Source of the DNA: Clostridium folliculivorans
Lineage (GTDB): Bacteria; Bacillota; Clostridia; Clostridiales; Clostridiaceae
Length of the DNA stretch: 64,000 nt
NCBI RefSeq assembly: GCF_024341905.1
Contig: NZ_BQXY01000007.1
Span: forward strand, 1-64,000
Reading direction: 5' to 3'
Shown in pieces: positions 60,682 to 64,000 of this stretch (positions are counted from its first letter, which is position 1; each line of letters opens with the position of its first letter). The notes under the pieces are model-generated. The model was not told the DNA's origin, made no database searches, and worked only from the letters and a program-made list of their open reading frames with translations. The translations under genes were made by a program, and so were the position numbers.

Positions 60682-62547
60682 TTACTTATCAGCTTCCTGC
60701 AACTGTGGCAATTTTCCCATCTGACTAATAACCATATCATAATATCGTCCTTTTTTCTCCATAAGGCTTCTGTGATCGCCTCTTTCTAGTATAGTTCCAC
60801 CACCAATAACCATTATATGATCTGCATCTCTAATAGTAGATAGACGATGGGCTATTAAAAAGCTAGTACGGTTTTTCATAAGCTTCGTTAAAGCTCTTTG
60901 AATATCTTTTTCAGTCTTTGTATCAACGCTGCTTGTTGCTTCATCAAGTATAAGTATAGGACTATCACATAACACTGCTCTTGCTATGGAGATAAGCTGC
61001 CGTTGTCCTTGGCTTAGGTTATCAGTAGCACCAGACACCATAGTTTGATAGCCTTTTGGAAGCTTATCAATAAAATCATGAGCATGTGCTATTTTTGATG
61101 CTTCTATAACTTGCTCATCCGTTGCATCTTTTTGTGAATATCTTATGTTATCCATTATAGTACCAGTAAATAAACAAGTATCTTGAAGTACTACTGAAAA
61201 ACAGTTTCTTAAACTATCTCTTTTTAAATTAGTTATTGATTCACCATCAATTAAGATATTTCCACTATCTGCATCGTAAAAGCGAGTAAGAAGGTTAACA
61301 ATTGTAGTTTTTCCTGCTCCAGTTTCACCAACCAGTGCTACTGTCTCTCCAGCTTTAACATTAAAGCTAATATCTTTTAAAATAGGAGTATTTTTGTTGT
61401 ATGAAAAACATACATTTTCAAAAGAAACTTCCCCTTCTGGATTTGCAATTTCAATAGCATTTTCTATATCTGCTGTTTCTTCTTCATGATCCAAAATCTC
61501 AAAAACACGTTCAGCTCCTGCAAGTGCTGATTGAATTGTGTTAAACATACCAGCAACAGAGTTAAGAGGCTGAGCAAATTGCTTTGAATAACTCAAAAAG
61601 CTAACAACTGTACCAACAGCTAACCCATACCCTACTGACAATATTCCGCCGACGATAGCTACTATTGCAAAAATAAAATTGTTGATAACATTCATAAGAG
61701 GCATCATATAACCAGCCCATGTTTGAGCTTTACTGCTGCTTTCAAATAACTTTTCATTTATTTCTTTAAACTGTTCCAATACGTCTTGCTGCTTGCCAAA
61801 GGCTTTTACCATCTTTAACCCAAGTATATTTTCTTCAATAACTCCATTAAGTGAGCCAAGACTTCTCTGTTGAGCTAAGAAGTATGAGCGGCTTCTCGAT
61901 GCAATTAGACGAGTCAAAAGCACTACTAGCGGAATACATAACAAAACTACAAAGGTTAGTGGAACATTTAGTGTAATCATAACCACAAAGGAGCCTGTAA
62001 GGGTTAAAACACTTGAGATTAACTGAGTGGTTGTCTGCGCGATAGTAGAACTGATATTATCCACATCATTTGTAATTCTACTCATTGTATCCCCATGAGA
62101 ACGTGTATCGTAAAACTTAAGCGGTAGCTTTTGCATCTTCTCAAAAAATTCTGTACGTAGTACAAGTACTAACCTTTGTGAAACCTTAAGCATTATGACT
62201 CCATTGACCCAAGATATAATACAATTGGTTATATACAAAGCTATAATTATCCATAAAAATCCTACAAGTGTTTTTGTATCTACTGTTCTATTAGAAATCT
62301 TGAAGGTATTAAAGGTTTTTCCTATAAAATAAGGTATCGCTACTGAAATTACTGATGAGAATACAGTAAGCACCATAGCTACAAAAATTGTCTTAGCCCA
62401 TCTCATATATATCTTTATGATTCTACTTAAGGTACCTTTTGCATTTTTAGGCTTTGCAGTAGGTGCAAATCTATTAGGTCCACCACCACCTGGTCTTCCT
62501 CCAATAGATGGCGCCTTTACTTCAGGTCTGGAAATTTGTTGTGCCAT
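60682..62547 (-). CDS. ABC exporter subunit with consensus ATPase site
   Basis: 621 residues. A Gly/Pro-rich N-terminal tail (about 1-35) precedes six membrane helices and the ATPase domain (about 365-600): Walker A GETGAGKTT, signature LSQGQRQLISIARA, Walker B ILILDEATSSVD with catalytic Glu, switch His in FLIAHRLSTI. It forms a heterodimer with the product of the preceding gene (3 bases upstream). Similar to BmrCD/LmrCD multidrug exporters. Substrate unknown. Confidence 0.92.
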   Translation of the reverse strand: MAQQISRPEVKAPSIGGRPGGGGPNRFAPTAKPKNAKGTLSRIIKIYMRWAKTIFVAMVLTVFSSVISVAIPYFIGKTFNTFKISNRTVDTKTLVGFLWIIIALYITNCIISWVNGVIMLKVSQRLVLVLRTEFFEKMQKLPLKFYDTRSHGDTMSRITNDVDNISSTIAQTTTQLISSVLTLTGSFVVMITLNVPLTFVVLLCIPLVVLLTRLIASRSRSYFLAQQRSLGSLNGVIEENILGLKMVKAFGKQQDVLEQFKEINEKLFESSSKAQTWAGYMMPLMNVINNFIFAIVAIVGGILSVGYGLAVGTVVSFLSYSKQFAQPLNSVAGMFNTIQSALAGAERVFEILDHEEETADIENAIEIANPEGEVSFENVCFSYNKNTPILKDISFNVKAGETVALVGETGAGKTTIVNLLTRFYDADSGNILIDGESITNLKRDSLRNCFSVVLQDTCLFTGTIMDNIRYSQKDATDEQVIEASKIAHAHDFIDKLPKGYQTMVSGATDNLSQGQRQLISIARAVLCDSPILILDEATSSVDTKTEKDIQRALTKLMKNRTSFLIAHRLSTIRDADHIMVIGGGTILERGDHRSLMEKKGRYYDMVISQMGKLPQLQEADK

Positions 62548-62550
62548 AGC

Positions 62551-64000
62551 TTACACCTCCTTGCTGCTTTCTATTTGTGTCTTATAAATATCTTGGTATA
62601 TCTCACAAGTCTGCATAAGTTCAGCATGAGTTCCATATCCAACTTTAACACCATTGTCCATAACCAAAATCTTATCAGCAAACATAGCTGTTCCACAGCG
62701 TTGAGTAATAGTAATTACAGTCTTTTTAGTTATCTTAGGGTTAAGATTTTCTCTGACCTTAGCTTCAGTTACTGCATCTAATGCACTTGTTGCATCATCT
62801 AATATAATTACTGAGGAATCTTTAAGTATTCCACGAGCTATTGAAAGACGCTGCTTTTGTCCACCAGAAATGTTAACACCAGCGCTTCCTAAAATACTTT
62901 CATAACCATTTTGCATATTTTCAATAAAGTTTGCCTGTGCCTTATCTACAGACTCATGTATTAATTCATCACTAGCTTCTTTATTTCCCCATCTGATATT
63001 CTCAGTTACAGATCCTGAGAAAAGCATTGGTTTTTGAGGCACTATAGAAATATTGTCTCTAACAGAATCAATATCTAACTTCTTTATATCTTGTCCATTA
63101 ACTAATATGGAACCACTATTTATATCATAGAATCTCAAAAGCAACCAAGCTATAGTAGACTTACCACTACCAGTTGGACCAATTATAGCCAAACTTTGCC
63201 CATCTTTAATTGAAAAAGATAAATCCTTTATAGCTGGCACTCCACTACCACTAGGGTATGCAAAGGTAACATTTTTAAACTCTATATCACCATTTAGTTC
63301 TTTCTTTTCTCCACTATGATTGAAATCTTCCTCACTATCAAGAACTTCTTTTATACGTACAGTAGATGCTTTAGTTCTTACGAAGGTATTAAATATATTT
63401 GTTATCATAATTAAAGATGTAAGAATTTGTGCCATATAAATAGTAAAGGCTGCAATATCTCCAGGATTAGCAAGTTTTGAAACAAACATTCTGCTCCCCA
63501 TTAAGATCACAATCACCGTACCAATTCCAACGGTAAGTGTAATTAGTGGCGAAGTTAAAGTTACAATCATCTGTGAAGCTACGCCTTTTTTCATGAGATT
63601 TGTGTTTGCAACTTCAAACTTCTCTGTTTCCTTATCATAAGTTCCAAAAGCCTTAACTAAACGTACTCCAATAAGATATTCCTGAACTACTGAGTTAACT
63701 TTATCCATGGCTTGTTGCAATTTATAAAAACGTGGATAGCTTAATTGCATGCTTACTATAATAAGTATGGCTACCACTGCAACCACACTATAAATAATAA
63801 GACTGAGCTTAAAATTAAGTAAACTTGCAAGCACAATACTTCCAATACAGGTTATAGGCGCTTTTAGAAAAATTCTCATGATTCCATTTACAAATTGAGT
63901 AATTTGTGAGGTATCATTTGTCATACGTGTTATAAGTGATCCACTTTCAAGCTTATCTGCACTTAATTCAGAGAAATGAACAATCTTCTCAAATAGATCA
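62551..64000 (-). CDS. ABC exporter subunit with degenerate ATPase site, partial
   Basis: The gene continues past the right edge: the frame stays open to 64000 (reading DLFEKIVHFSELSADKLESG before TRMTNDT), so the methionine at 63924 is internal. Last membrane helices, then an ATPase domain with Walker A GPTGSGKST and signature ISGGQKQRLSIARG. The catalytic Glu is Asp (IILDDATSALD) and the switch His is Gln (ITITQRCGT). This asymmetry is the hallmark of heterodimeric exporters such as BmrCD and TM287/288. Confidence 0.92.
   Translation of the reverse strand, partial: DLFEKIVHFSELSADKLESGSLITRMTNDTSQITQFVNGIMRIFLKAPITCIGSIVLASLLNFKLSLIIYSVVAVVAILIIVSMQLSYPRFYKLQQAMDKVNSVVQEYLIGVRLVKAFGTYDKETEKFEVANTNLMKKGVASQMIVTLTSPLITLTVGIGTVIVILMGSRMFVSKLANPGDIAAFTIYMAQILTSLIMITNIFNTFVRTKASTVRIKEVLDSEEDFNHSGEKKELNGDIEFKNVTFAYPSGSGVPAIKDLSFSIKDGQSLAIIGPTGSGKSTIAWLLLRFYDINSGSILVNGQDIKKLDIDSVRDNISIVPQKPMLFSGSVTENIRWGNKEASDELIHESVDKAQANFIENMQNGYESILGSAGVNISGGQKQRLSIARGILKDSSVIILDDATSALDAVTEAKVRENLNPKITKKTVITITQRCGTAMFADKILVMDNGVKVGYGTHAELMQTCEIYQDIYKTQIESSKEV

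Overview
The window is a piece of an AT-rich, spore-forming Clostridium-like (Firmicutes, clostridial) chromosome. Evidence: about 70% A+T by eye, strong GGAGG-type ribosome binding sites, TTGACA/TATAAT promoters, an alpha/beta-type small acid-soluble spore protein, a clostridial cobalamin riboswitch and PTS/antiterminator sugar operons. No phage, plasmid or CRISPR locus is visible. The species cannot be named from this sequence alone.

Layout. 1-31 is the 5' end of a 16S rRNA gene leaving the window on the minus strand, with its promoter at 180-208. 809-2718 is a PadR / HAAS-domain / DUF4097 module. 3059-4387 is an NADH oxidase. 4551-10142 is a very large sortase-anchored subtilase. 10583-16303 is a sucrose PTS operon (antiterminator scrT, scrA, scrK, scrB) governed by RNA antiterminator (RAT) sites; a third RAT site lies 42 kb away before a 6-phospho-beta-glucosidase (56950-58371). 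18921-24671 is a cobalamin salvage and uptake operon (cobT-cobU-cobS-cobC-btuF-btuC-btuD) behind a B12 riboswitch at 25017-25362. 25456-41475 is a mixed region: acetyltransferase, HAD phosphatases, a TetR-regulated Fe-S membrane protein, oligoendopeptidase F, threonine dehydratase, two P-loop proteins, a chemoreceptor with its TetR, a holin-like/papain-like fusion and a spore protein. 41532-46674 holds two signalling proteins (a MASE3-PAS histidine kinase and a CHASE4-PAS-GGDEF-HD-GYP protein). 46955-64000 holds a FAD oxidoreductase, DUF1284 protein, DMT exporter, TetR plus oleate hydratase, mntR/mntH, bglA, an alpha/beta hydrolase with two small membrane proteins, and a heterodimeric ABC exporter cut by the right edge.

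The most unusual content is between the genes. At least four families of short palindromic repeats recur. Family A (about 100 bp, ends TATRGATGTACCAC) has nine copies. Family B (about 65 bp short form, about 375 bp long form, ends GAAATTAAGTGG) has two long copies and several short or broken ones. Family C is a terminator hairpin with a conserved CTGCC...GGCAG tail. Family D (about 56 bp, ends TTAAGTTATACATG) has two copies. Family A copies repeatedly sit in the loops of other RNA structures: inside the B12 riboswitch, inside a terminator hairpin, and inside a 9-bp inverted repeat in the pepF leader. Another supplies the stop codon of btuD. Both long B elements carry the same 24-codon micro-ORF with a well placed Shine-Dalgarno. 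The RAT before scrA appears split by an inserted hairpin.

How the genes work together: sucrose enters as sucrose-6-phosphate through ScrA, is cleaved by ScrB and the fructose is phosphorylated by ScrK, while ScrT relieves leader terminators. The cob/btu operon imports corrinoids (BtuFCD) and finishes the nucleotide loop (CobU, CobS, CobT, CobC) under B12 feedback. MntR probably represses mntH.
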